From: Hymenobacter arizonensis
GTDB lineage: Bacteria > Bacteroidota > Bacteroidia > Cytophagales > Hymenobacteraceae
NCBI RefSeq assembly: GCF_900115775.1
Contig: NZ_FOXS01000002.1
Span: forward strand, 1,203,214-1,267,213
Direction of reading: 5' to 3'
DNA: 64,000 nt
Made by a program: the position numbers and the translations under genes. Below, one piece after another: positions 52,700-60,401 of the stretch (the first letter of the stretch is position 1; every line of letters begins with the position of its first letter). The notes under the pieces are model-generated. The model ran no database searches and was not told the origin of the DNA. It worked only from the letters and a program-made list of their open reading frames with translations.

Positions 52700-53032
52700 A
52701 TGTCTAAGAACGAACAGAACGACTCGTCTGAGCATAAGAACGACCCAGGCTCGCCTATGGGCCCCGATGCGCTGAATGCTCCTAGCGCTAAAAATCCTCC
52801 GGCTTCTGTAGAGGCTGGCGTATTGGGTAGCAAGAGCACCATCACTCAGAACGCCAACCAGAACCACATCACCGTTTCGGGCAACCAAGTCAAAGGCAAC
52901 CAGCCGGGCGGTAACCTCAATGATATCATTCACTCGCAAGTGAATAAACCTCGCAGCAACCCTCAAGGCAATGCGCCCATGTCGGTCGACCGCGACAACT
53001 CCAAGAAAGGCCCCGGCAGCAAAGCCGACTAA
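52700..53032 (+). CDS. Small hydrophilic protein of unknown function, 110 residues
   Basis: A strongly hydrophilic protein without signal peptide, membrane segment or Cys. The middle is Asn/Gln/Gly-rich (TITQNANQNHITVSGNQVKG, about residues 46-65) and the C-terminus is basic (NSKKGPGSKAD). Probably disordered. ATG 52700 is preferred over 52646 because the earlier codons read through spacer. A strong bidirectional terminator follows. No family recognised; small Asn-rich proteins of this kind may be stress-linked, but that is speculation. Confidence 0.6.
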   Translation: MSKNEQNDSSEHKNDPGSPMGPDALNAPSAKNPPASVEAGVLGSKSTITQNANQNHITVSGNQVKGNQPGGNLNDIIHSQVNKPRSNPQGNAPMSVDRDNSKKGPGSKAD

Positions 53033-53048
53033 CCTGCCGTTATAAAAT

Positions 53049-53081
53049 AAAAGCCCCTTCAACTCGATTGAAGGGGCTTTT
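53049..53081. terminator. Bidirectional terminator
   Basis: Perfect 14-bp stem AAAAGCCCCTTCAA with its complement around CTCGA, T runs on both strands. It serves the small hydrophilic protein gene and the convergent M61 peptidase. Confidence 0.9.
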
Positions 53082-53098
53082 TTGATGACGTTACTTGC

Positions 53099-54832
53099 CT
53101 AGAAGTCCCAGCCCAGCCATTTACTAAATCCTTCCTGCTGGGCCGTATCGGCCGTATCCAGCTTGCTCACCGCGTACCGTTGGCCAAAGCTCACCCCTGG
53201 CATTGCGGCCAGGGTCACGGTCAGCAGCCGGCTCTGGCGAAACACGCTGACCTCGTAGCTCGCGGCCCCGTTGTTTAGCAGCGACTGGAGGTTCATATCG
53301 ACGCGCCGACCGTTTACCGCCACTATTTCATCGTCCACGGTCAGGGCCAGCGCCGCCGGCGAGTCCGGCCAGATGGCACTTACCTCGGTGCGCTCGTTCT
53401 TCACCACCGTCCGGAAACCAAACGTGCTTTCTGAGGCCGAGCCGTTCTCAGCTACCATCAGCTGGCAGCCCACGGTGTGCAGCACTTTGTTTAGAGGGTC
53501 GGTGAGCGGAGCAGTGCCATAAATGAATTTATCGAAGTAGGCCTGCATGTTACGGCCTGCCACTTCGTTCACAAGACGGATATAATCAGCTTCAGTGTAG
53601 CCAATTCCGGTTTTGCCAAACTCCTCGTACAGCCGCCGCAGCACATCGTCGAGGCTGCGGGCGTGGCCTGACAACTGCCGGATGGTAAGGTCCAGAATCA
53701 GCGCAGCCAGAGCGCCTTTGTGGTACACCGATACCTTGCGGTCGGGCACGCCGGGCTTGTAGCCATCGAGCCAAAGGTCCATCGAGGCATCGGCCAGGGA
53801 GAGGTTTTCGCTGCTAGCATCGTCGAAGTGCTTACGCAGCACCGTGTTCAATTCTTCGAAATACTGCGCTGGCGTGTGCACCTGGCAGCGGGCCAGCAGG
53901 TACTCACCGTAGTAAGTCGTGATGCCTTCGGCGATGAAACAGGTGCGGAAGTAGTTCTCACGGCTGTAGTCATAAGGCTGCATTTCGGCTGGCCGAATGC
54001 TTTTGATGTTCCAGGTATGGAACAGCTCGTGGCAGCTCACGCCCAGCAACTCTTTGTACAAGCCCTCGCTCATAATCAGCTCGGCCGGGCCCAGCGTAAT
54101 CACCGTAGAGTTGTTGTGCTCCACCCCGTGGTAATGCTTGTAGGGCAAAAACTGGTTTAGAAAGTGATAATCTGCTACCGGGAAGCCTCCGAATAGTTGC
54201 AGCTGCACTTCCGAAAAGGCTTTAAAATCGGTCAGAATCCGCGGCCAGTCCAGCTCAGCCTCGCCCTGCACCCACACGTGGAAGGGCAGGCCGCCGGCTG
54301 CGTATTCCTGGTGTACCAGGGTGGGGCTGGCGATGAGCGGCGAATCGGCCAAGTGGTCAAAATCCGGGGCTGCCAGCACGTTGGGTGATGTTTGAGGCAA
54401 GCCACAGGCTATTTGCCAGCCTTCGGGTAGGGCCAGGGTTAGCTCGCAGGCTTCCTGCTGCCTTCCCTCCACGTACATCAGCGCCTGCACCGGGTTTAAG
54501 TACAGTTGCGTTTCGTCTAGCCAAGACCCGCCAGCGTCCATCTGGTGGGCGTAGAAGTTGTAGCGCACGCGCACCGTCAGGCCGGCAGCGTTGGCCACTT
54601 CCCATCGGTCCTTGGTTGTCTTGCGGAAGGGGAGAAGCTTATTCGTAGTCGCATCAAATACCTCCACCTTCTGTATTTTTTGCGCAAAGTTTTGCAGCTC
54701 ATAACGGCCCGGGCGCCACGCCGGTAGCTGCAGCTCTAGTGGAGCTGCGGCCTCAGGCGCCACATCCATGGTAAGCTCAATTTGGAAATAAAACGTGAGG
54801 GGATTTTCGAAGGAAACGCGGTAGTGAATCAT
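53099..54832 (-). CDS. M61 family peptidase with PDZ domain
   Basis: A 577-residue zinc aminopeptidase of the M61 (glycyl aminopeptidase) family. The N-terminal beta domain starts MIHYRVSFENPLTFYFQIEL; the catalytic part holds GVSCHELFHTWNIKSIRPAE with the HExxH zinc site (His268, His272), followed by FIAEGITTYYGEYLLAR supplying the third ligand; a PDZ domain lies near the C-terminus (about 490-550: SPAALALTVDDEIVAVNGRRVD). No signal peptide is visible. ATG 54832 starts the conserved domain; the longer open frame upstream runs antisense through rpmH. Divergent from rpmH, convergent with the preceding small gene. Confidence 0.93.
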   Translation of the reverse strand: MIHYRVSFENPLTFYFQIELTMDVAPEAAAPLELQLPAWRPGRYELQNFAQKIQKVEVFDATTNKLLPFRKTTKDRWEVANAAGLTVRVRYNFYAHQMDAGGSWLDETQLYLNPVQALMYVEGRQQEACELTLALPEGWQIACGLPQTSPNVLAAPDFDHLADSPLIASPTLVHQEYAAGGLPFHVWVQGEAELDWPRILTDFKAFSEVQLQLFGGFPVADYHFLNQFLPYKHYHGVEHNNSTVITLGPAELIMSEGLYKELLGVSCHELFHTWNIKSIRPAEMQPYDYSRENYFRTCFIAEGITTYYGEYLLARCQVHTPAQYFEELNTVLRKHFDDASSENLSLADASMDLWLDGYKPGVPDRKVSVYHKGALAALILDLTIRQLSGHARSLDDVLRRLYEEFGKTGIGYTEADYIRLVNEVAGRNMQAYFDKFIYGTAPLTDPLNKVLHTVGCQLMVAENGSASESTFGFRTVVKNERTEVSAIWPDSPAALALTVDDEIVAVNGRRVDMNLQSLLNNGAASYEVSVFRQSRLLTVTLAAMPGVSFGQRYAVSKLDTADTAQQEGFSKWLGWDF

Positions 54833-54903
54833 GGCCAAAACGGTGTAAAGGGGCTTAAAGCTACTGCGAGCCGGCCCATTGCCGGTAAAAGTGGCTGAGG
54901 GCC

Positions 54904-54934
54904 TTGCCTTTTCCACAGAAAGCCCGTACCTTTG
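54904..54934 (+). promoter_or_regulatory. rpmH promoter
   Basis: TTG (54904-54906) and TACCTTTG (54927-54934) are 20 nt apart, an exact match to the Bacteroidota consensus, 27 nt before the rpmH start codon. Confidence 0.75.
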
Positions 54935-54961
54935 CCGGCCCAACTCGAAACTAGACATACC

Positions 54962-55120
54962 ATGAAACGTACCTATCAGCCTTCGAAGCGTAAGCGTGTT
55001 AACAAGCACGGCTTCCGTCTCCGCATGGAAACCGCTAACGGCCGCAACGTACTGGCCCGTCGTCGCGCCAAAGGCCGCAAGCGCCTCACCGTATCCGACG
55101 AAGGCAAGCACAAGCGCTAG
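54962..55120 (+). CDS. rpmH: 50S ribosomal protein L34
   Basis: A 52-residue ribosomal protein: [18 protein letters not shown] at the start and the [20 protein letters not shown] block are invariant L34 features; the tail SDEGKHKR is typical of Bacteroidota. ATG 54962 is the conserved start. rnpA and ctpA follow on the same strand, the usual rpmH-rnpA order. A strong promoter lies just upstream. Confidence 0.98.
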   Translation: MKRTYQPSKRKRVNKHGFRLRMETANGRNVLARRRAKGRKRLTVSDEGKHKR

Positions 55121-55141
55121 TATTTATTAGCTGCTGGCTTA

Positions 55142-55189
55142 TAGCTGTTAGCCGTTGGAGAACAGCCGTAAGCAAGAGGCTAACAGCTA
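55142..55189. repeat. Inverted repeat between rpmH and rnpA
   Basis: TAGCTGTTAGCC (55142-55153) and GGCTAACAGCTA (55178-55189) are perfect inverse complements. The flanks contain further TAGCTG/TTAGC units (near 55129), so this is probably a small dispersed repeat. It has no T run and would form an RNA hairpin in the shared message. Confidence 0.7.
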
Positions 55190-55201
55190 CCCGCTATTCT
55201 T

Positions 55202-55690
55202 ATGCAAGAACCACAATCACCTGGCTCCCCCTCTCCACGGGAAAGGGGGCCGGGCGGTGAGGTTCCCGGAGTGGCGCCTACCCGGCGCTATACCTTTCCA
55301 AAAGAGGAACACCTGTGTCGCAAGAAGCTCATCGAAGAGCTTTTTAGCAAGCAGAGTTCCTCTTTTGGCGTTTATCCCCTTCGCATGGTGTGGGTGGCAA
55401 GTGCCGCGCCCACAACAGCGCCACCCCAAGTGCTCATTAGCGTAAGTAAGCGCACCTTCAAACGGGCCGTAGACCGCAACCGCCTCAAGCGGCTCATTCG
55501 CGAGGCTTATCGGCTCAATAAATATCGGTTGCTGGAGCAACCCGGCGGGCATCAGGTCGCTCTTCTAGGTATTATCTTCACGGGCAAGGAAAAAAGTCCG
55601 CTGACGTTGGTGGAAAAAAAATTAATTTCCGGAATACAACGTTTGTTAAGCACGACGGCCGCGGCATCCGCCTCGCCTTCTGCCCCGTAG
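55202..55690 (+). CDS. rnpA: Ribonuclease P protein component
   Basis: Protein subunit of RNase P, which trims the 5' ends of tRNAs. The core runs from YTFPKEEHLCRKKLIEELFS (about residues 30-49), through VLISVSKRTFKRAVDRNRLK (the RNR motif that contacts P RNA) and RLIREAYRLNKYRLLEQ, to the C-terminal helix. The first 23 residues (ending SPRERGPGGEVPG) are not RnpA-like and come from what looks like a dispersed DNA repeat; GTG 55271 just before APTRRYTF is a good alternative start, giving about 139 residues, closer to the family. It lies between rpmH and ctpA, 26 nt before the latter. Confidence 0.9.
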   Translation: MQEPQSPGSPSPRERGPGGEVPGVAPTRRYTFPKEEHLCRKKLIEELFSKQSSSFGVYPLRMVWVASAAPTTAPPQVLISVSKRTFKRAVDRNRLKRLIREAYRLNKYRLLEQPGGHQVALLGIIFTGKEKSPLTLVEKKLISGIQRLLSTTAAASASPSAP

Positions 55691-55716
55691 ATTCGCCTAC
55701 CTGCTACCTGTATTTT

Positions 55717-57411
55717 ATGACTATCCGTAAAAAACTACTCGCTACTCTGGCTCTAGGTACGTTGGGGTTGGTGTCTTTTCGGGCAGCTTCCGATAACGAA
55801 CGGTACTTCGAAATTGCCAAAAACCTGGACATTTTCGTTACCCTGTTCAAGGAGGTGAACACCTATTACGTTGATGAGATAACGCCCGCTAAGCTCGTGA
55901 AAACGGGCATCGACGGCATGTTGCGCTCGCTCGACCCCTACACCAACTACATTCCAGAAGACGACATCGAGGATTTCCGCACCATGACCACCGGCCAATA
56001 CGGCGGCATTGGGGCCTCGGTAGTGAAGCGCAACGGCAAAACCATTGTGCAAAGCGCCTACGAAGGCTATCCGGCCCAGAAAGCAGGTTTGCTGCCCGGC
56101 GATGAGATTCTGAATATTAACGGCGTAGTGGTCGATAAAAAGACCAACTCGGATATCAGCAAGCTCCTCAAGGGCCAAGCCAACTCGGTTGTGAAGCTCA
56201 TGGTGACGCGCTACGGCCAGACCCAGCCTGTTCAGATTGACATTACCCGCGACAGAATTCAGGTAGACAACGTGCCCTACATCGGTATGATAGCCGGCGA
56301 CGTCGGCTACTTCCAGTTGGGCGGTTTCACCGTTGATGCTGGAAAGGAAGTGCGCATGGCCGTGAACAAGCTCAAGGAGCAGGGCGCCAAGAAAATCGTG
56401 TTCGACATCCGCGACAACCCCGGTGGTTTGCTGAATGAGGCTGTGAACATCTCCAACCTGTTTATCGACAAAGGTCTGGACGTAGTGAGCACCAAAGGCA
56501 AGGTGACGGAGTGGAATAAAACCTACAAAGCCCTCGACCAGCCGCTCGATACCCAGATTCCAGTAGCCATCATCACATCGAACCGCTCAGCCTCGGCTTC
56601 TGAAATTGTGTCGGGTGTGCTCCAAGACTATGACCGCGCCGTACTGGTTGGCGAGCGCACGTTCGGCAAAGGCCTCGTGCAAGCCACCCGCCCGCTGAGC
56701 TACAACTCCCAGCTAAAGGTGACCACTGCCAAATACTACATTCCCAGCGGCCGCTGCATTCAGGAAATAGACTACGCCCACCGCGCCGATGACGGCACGC
56801 TGGGCAAATTCCCCGATTCCCTCCGCACCGCTTTCAAAACGAATGCTGGCCGTACGGTGTACGACGGCGGCGGCGTAGCCCCCGACATTGAAGTGCAGGA
56901 CCGTGAAATTGCGGACATCACCCGCATTCTGCTCCAGAAAAGCTACCTCTTCGACTATGCTACCCGCTATCGGGCCGAGCATGCCACCATTGCCCCGGCC
57001 CGCCAGTTCAAGCTGTCTGACCCGGAGTACCAGAAATTTGTCAATTACCTCCAGGGCAAGAACATCAGCTACAGCACCGATGCTGAAAAAGCCCTTACCG
57101 AACTCGGCAAAAAGGTAAAAGACGACAAGCACTACGACGACGTGAAACTGGAGCTCGAATCCATCCGCAAGAAGGTGACCGTGAACAAGGCCAACGACCT
57201 GCAGCGTTTCAAGCCCGAAATCAAAGAGTTGCTGGAGCAGGAAATCGTTTCCCGCTACTACTTCGAGAAAGGCCGCACCGAAGCCGGCTTCGACGACGAC
57301 CCCAACATCATTGCCGCTGTGGCCGTGCTGAACGACCCAAACCGCTACGCCGCTCTGCTGAAACCTACGGGGCAAGCAGCTAGTGCCCGGAAGTCATCGG
57401 GGACTAAGTAG
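55717..57411 (+). CDS. ctpA: S41 family C-terminal processing peptidase
   Basis: A 564-residue periplasmic serine protease. Signal peptide or anchor (KKLLATLALGTLGLVSFRAA, 5-24), an N-terminal helix set with YVDEITPAKLVKTGIDGML and LDPYTNYIPE, PDZ domain (about 90-175, GYPAQKAGLLPGDEILNING), then the S41 core: KIVFDIRDNPGGLLNEAVNI and the NRSASASEIVSG segment with Ser293, and GERTFGKGLVQ with Lys318, the Ser-Lys dyad at the normal spacing of 25. The C-terminal 150 residues are a helical extension seen in Bacteroidota members. It is 26 nt after rnpA; a terminator follows. Confidence 0.95.
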   Translation: MTIRKKLLATLALGTLGLVSFRAASDNERYFEIAKNLDIFVTLFKEVNTYYVDEITPAKLVKTGIDGMLRSLDPYTNYIPEDDIEDFRTMTTGQYGGIGASVVKRNGKTIVQSAYEGYPAQKAGLLPGDEILNINGVVVDKKTNSDISKLLKGQANSVVKLMVTRYGQTQPVQIDITRDRIQVDNVPYIGMIAGDVGYFQLGGFTVDAGKEVRMAVNKLKEQGAKKIVFDIRDNPGGLLNEAVNISNLFIDKGLDVVSTKGKVTEWNKTYKALDQPLDTQIPVAIITSNRSASASEIVSGVLQDYDRAVLVGERTFGKGLVQATRPLSYNSQLKVTTAKYYIPSGRCIQEIDYAHRADDGTLGKFPDSLRTAFKTNAGRTVYDGGGVAPDIEVQDREIADITRILLQKSYLFDYATRYRAEHATIAPARQFKLSDPEYQKFVNYLQGKNISYSTDAEKALTELGKKVKDDKHYDDVKLELESIRKKVTVNKANDLQRFKPEIKELLEQEIVSRYYFEKGRTEAGFDDDPNIIAAVAVLNDPNRYAALLKPTGQAASARKSSGTK

Positions 57412-57435
57412 TAATTTTGATGCTAAATGAATAAG

Positions 57436-57464
57436 AAGCAGACCCCATGAGGGTCTGCTTTTTT
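57436..57464 (+). terminator. Rho-independent terminator between ctpA and tsaB
   Basis: AAGCAGACCC pairs with GGGTCTGCTT around CATGA, then TTTT. It ends only 12 nt before the tsaB start codon, so tsaB depends on read-through or on a promoter within this area. Confidence 0.85.
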
Positions 57465-57476
57465 GTGTAATCGTAA

Positions 57477-58181
57477 ATGTCAACACTCCTTCTTTCCCTC
57501 GAAACCTCTTCTCCCGTCTGTTCGGTAGCTCTCCACCGAGTTGAGGATGGCTCCCTAGTCGGTCAAACCGAGCTGCGTCTCGATAAATCGCATTCCACGC
57601 ACCTCACTATCTTAATTGAGCAGCTCCTCGAAAACACCGGTCATTCCCTAAAAGACCTCGCGGCCGTAGCCGTGAGCGACGGACCTGGCTCTTACACTGG
57701 CCTGCGCATTGGCGGCGCTGCAGTCAAAGGCCTATGTTTCGCGCTGGACATTCCACTAATAGCCATCAGCACACTGCAGGCGCTTGCCGCACAAGTAGCC
57801 GCTGTCACTGCTCGGCCTGAAGCGCATCTGTACTGCCCAATGCTGGATGCCCGGCGCATGGAGGTCTATGCTGCCCTTTATACCCACGAAGGACAGGAAG
57901 TCTTGGCTCCCACGCCACTCCTCCTCGACGCCGACACGCTGGCTGAACAATTGAGTCGCTATTCCGTGTTGTTCTTTGGTCACGGAGCAGCAAAGTGTCA
58001 ACCGCTGCTAGGGGAGCACCCCAACGCCGGCTTCCTAACCGGCATTGAGCCTTCAGCCGTGGCAGTTGGGAAATTGGCAATTGCCGCCTATCATCGCCAG
58101 GATTTCCAGGACGTAGCATATTACGAGCCGTTTTACTTGAAGGAAGTTCATACCACAACGCCAAAAAAACTGTCATCCTGA
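57477..58181 (+). CDS. tsaB: tRNA threonylcarbamoyladenosine biosynthesis protein TsaB
   Basis: Partner of TsaD in making the t6A modification at position 37 of ANN-decoding tRNAs. The 234-residue protein has the ASKHA fold: LLLSLETSSPVCSVALHRVE (first phosphate loop relic), SHSTHLTILIEQLLE, VAVSDGPGSYTGLRIGGAAVKGL and LDARRMEVYAALY, all TsaB signatures. Its last residues (about KLSS) and the TGA stop are encoded by the left arm of a family A hairpin repeat starting at 58171, so the natural C-terminus may have been altered by the repeat. Confidence 0.95.
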   Translation: MSTLLLSLETSSPVCSVALHRVEDGSLVGQTELRLDKSHSTHLTILIEQLLENTGHSLKDLAAVAVSDGPGSYTGLRIGGAAVKGLCFALDIPLIAISTLQALAAQVAAVTARPEAHLYCPMLDARRMEVYAALYTHEGQEVLAPTPLLLDADTLAEQLSRYSVLFFGHGAAKCQPLLGEHPNAGFLTGIEPSAVAVGKLAIAAYHRQDFQDVAYYEPFYLKEVHTTTPKKLSS

Positions 58182-58269
58182 GCACAGCGAAGGACCTTAT
58201 CACGATAGACGTGCAGTTGTTCCAAACGACGCGGACGTAATAAGGTCCTCCGCTGCCCTCACGGTGACA
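58171..58269. repeat. Long hairpin repeat, family A copy 4 (decayed right arm), overlapping tsaB
   Basis: Left arm TGTCATCCTGAGCACAGCGA onward (58171-58204) is intact; the right arm (about 58235-58269) keeps TAATAAGGTCCT and TGACA but has several changes. The TGA inside TCATCCTGAG is the tsaB stop codon. Confidence 0.85.
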
Positions 58270-58291
58270 AGTGTTTACTAAAGAATATTCT

Positions 58292-58810
58292 ATGGAACCT
58301 CTCTTCGTCAACCGCGTCGCCAATAGTGGCCTCGTTACCATCAACCTGGAAGAATTCATTCATCCCGGTGAGCGGGTGGTATACGACATCAAAGACAACC
58401 TCTTCCACGGCCTCATGCTGCGCGAGAAGGATTTCCGCGAGTTTGTTAAGACCAACGATTGGAGCCAATACGACGGCAAGAACGTCGCCATCATCTGCTC
58501 GGCCGATGCCATCGTGCCCACCTGGGCCTACATGCTACTCGCCACCAAGCTTCAGAATCATGCGCACCGCTACGTCTTCGGCAACCTCGAAGCCCTAGAG
58601 CAGTCCCTCTTCCAGGAAGCCATCGCAGCCATCGATACCGAAGAATACCGCGACGCCAAAGTAGTAGTAAAAGGCTGCGGCAACGTGCCCGTGCCTACCT
58701 ATGCCTACGTAGCCATCATGCAAAAGCTGCTCCCCGTCACCAGCAGCATCATGTATGGCGAGCCCTGCAGCACCGTGCCGCTCTACAAAAAGCCCAAGGT
58801 TCAAGCGTAG
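58292..58810 (+). CDS. DUF2480 family protein
   Basis: A 172-residue cytoplasmic protein of a family seen almost only in Bacteroidota and of unknown function. NRVANSGLVTINLEEF, ERVVYDIKDNLFHGLMLREKDFR, AIICSADAIVPTWAYMLL, VVKGCGNVPVPTYAYVAI and SIMYGEPCSTVPLYKK are its conserved blocks as I recall them. Two Cys residues (in CSAD and GCG) and a third near the end (GEPC) could bind metal. ATG 58292 is used rather than GTG 58271, which lies at the edge of a repeat. Stands alone between two repeats. Confidence 0.85.
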   Translation: MEPLFVNRVANSGLVTINLEEFIHPGERVVYDIKDNLFHGLMLREKDFREFVKTNDWSQYDGKNVAIICSADAIVPTWAYMLLATKLQNHAHRYVFGNLEALEQSLFQEAIAAIDTEEYRDAKVVVKGCGNVPVPTYAYVAIMQKLLPVTSSIMYGEPCSTVPLYKKPKVQA

Positions 58811-58829
58811 TGCCCTTGCCCTCCTTGCT

Positions 58830-58948
58830 GTAGAGACGCGGCACCTCGCGTCTCATCGTTGAACGATGCTCGAACAATGACGTCATCACGGCGCGGATGC
58901 CGAGACGCGAACCGAAGGTCGGCGTAGCCAAGCGTCGCGTCTCTACAG
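58830..58948. repeat. Long inverted repeat, family C
   Basis: Ends TGTAGAGACGCG (58830-58841) and CGCGTCTCTACA (58937-58948) are perfect inverse complements; inner parts (CTCGCGTCTC against GAGACGCGAACC) pair again. The right half contains CCGAAGGTCGGCGTAGCCAA, clearly akin to the internal module of the family B copy at 7326-7456. Confidence 0.85.
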
Positions 58949-58985
58949 TTTGAACCTACTTCGGCTCAAACAGACCACAGGCTTG

Positions 58986-58993
58986 CATCTTTG
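58986..58993 (+). promoter_or_regulatory. Possible promoter box at the permease start
   Basis: CATCTTTG is one mismatch from TAnnTTTG and is followed by CACC like the tRNA-His and rRNA promoters. It lies only 4 nt before the ATG, which would give an almost leaderless message. Confidence 0.35.
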
Positions 58994-58997
58994 CACC

Positions 58998-60326
58998 ATG
59001 CCTGAGCTTACCCGCATACCCTATAAAATCACTTTCCTCACTGGGGCGTCCATTGTCATCGCCAATATGGTGGGCACGGGCGTGTTTACTAGCTTAGGAT
59101 TTCAGGTGATGGGCATCCAAAGCGGCTTTGCGCTGCTCATGCTTTGGTTGGTTGGTGGCCTGATTGCCCTATGTGGTGCCGTTTGCTATGGTGAATTAGC
59201 CGCCGCCATGCCCCGCTCGGGTGGCGAGTATCATTACCTAAGCCAGATTTATCACCCAGCGCTAGGGTTTCTTTCCGGATGGGTATCCGCAACTGTTGGC
59301 TTTGCTGCGCCCACGGCCCTGGCTGCTTTAGCGCTGGGCGAATACGCCAAAAGCCTCTGGCCAAATCTCCAGCCCACGTGGCTATCCGTCGCGGTAGTGC
59401 TCGCACTCACCGTAGTCCACGGTAGCAGCACCCGTGCCGGCAGCCGCCTGCAAGTCATCATCACTGCTTTGAAGGTAGTAGTGCTGGTCGTTTTTATCGG
59501 TGCCGGCATGGTGATAGGGGAGGGGCAGCCCTTAAGCTTCGCGCCCGACGCTGCTGGTTGGGAGGCCCTGCTCAGTCCTGCTTTTGCCGTTTCACTGGTT
59601 TATGTGAGCTATGCATACTCCGGTTGGAACGCCGCCGTCTACGTCACCGGCGAAATCGAAAACCCCAAGCGCAACCTGTCACGCATTCTATTGGCTGGCA
59701 CGGCCGTGGTTCTCCTATTATATGTAGGGCTCAATTATGTATTCCTGCGCTCTACGCCACTGGCTGGATTGAGCGGCCAGGTTGAAGTCGGCTTTGTTGC
59801 CGCTACATCGCTTTTTGGTCCTCTCGGCGGCCGGCTCATGGGCGGAGTCATCGCGGCCCTGCTCGTTTCTACCATCAGTTCCATGATTTTTGCTGGCCCA
59901 CGCATCGTCCAAACCATGGGGGAGGACATTACCGCCCTGCGCTGGCTGGCCCCCCGCAGCCGTGCCGGCATCCCCGTGCGGGCACTGCTGCTTCAAACGG
60001 CCATCACTCTGGCCTTCATTCTCAGGCCCAGTTTCAAAGAAGTTTTAGTGTACGCAGGCTTCGTCTTAAATCTCTTCACCTTCCTTACGGTGCTGGGCTT
60101 ATTCGTTCTCCGGGTAAGAAAGCCAGACTTGCCGCGTCCCTACCGCGCCTGGGGCTACCCCATCACGCCGCTGATTTTCCTGGGCCTGAGTGGTTGGACG
60201 CTGGCCTTCATCCTGCGCGACAAGCCCACTGAATCGCTCTATGGCTTGGGGACCTTGGCCGTCGGCTTGCTCGTGTACTTCTTCACCATGCGCACCGCCC
60301 GCCCGGCACCAGCAGCCCCAGGCTAA
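58998..60326 (+). CDS. APC family amino acid permease
   Basis: A 442-residue inner-membrane transporter with 12 hydrophobic segments. ITFLTGASIVIANMVGTGVF near the start is the typical unwound first helix (GxGIF-like, here GTGVF), AAAMPRSGGEYHYLSQIYHP follows helix 2 and is the APC-family motif, and SYAYSGWNAAVYVTGEIENP near residue 205 is the conserved helix 6 and loop. It resembles the LAT/YfnA group for amino acids; substrate unknown. ATG 58998 gives the short N-terminus usual for this family; the 16 upstream codons cross a promoter-like box. Confidence 0.9.
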   Translation: MPELTRIPYKITFLTGASIVIANMVGTGVFTSLGFQVMGIQSGFALLMLWLVGGLIALCGAVCYGELAAAMPRSGGEYHYLSQIYHPALGFLSGWVSATVGFAAPTALAALALGEYAKSLWPNLQPTWLSVAVVLALTVVHGSSTRAGSRLQVIITALKVVVLVVFIGAGMVIGEGQPLSFAPDAAGWEALLSPAFAVSLVYVSYAYSGWNAAVYVTGEIENPKRNLSRILLAGTAVVLLLYVGLNYVFLRSTPLAGLSGQVEVGFVAATSLFGPLGGRLMGGVIAALLVSTISSMIFAGPRIVQTMGEDITALRWLAPRSRAGIPVRALLLQTAITLAFILRPSFKEVLVYAGFVLNLFTFLTVLGLFVLRVRKPDLPRPYRAWGYPITPLIFLGLSGWTLAFILRDKPTESLYGLGTLAVGLLVYFFTMRTARPAPAAPG

Positions 60327-60401
60327 GGCGCTGCCGTAACTTGCAGCTTCTTTATCAGGCTTCACTCCAAAGAATTGCCTTCTTTAACTAGGTTCTATAT
60401 A

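Noticed and set aside
54833..55111. Upstream extension of the M61 peptidase frame by 93 codons
   Set aside because: It runs antisense through the rpmH promoter and coding region; the conserved domain begins at the ATG at 54832.
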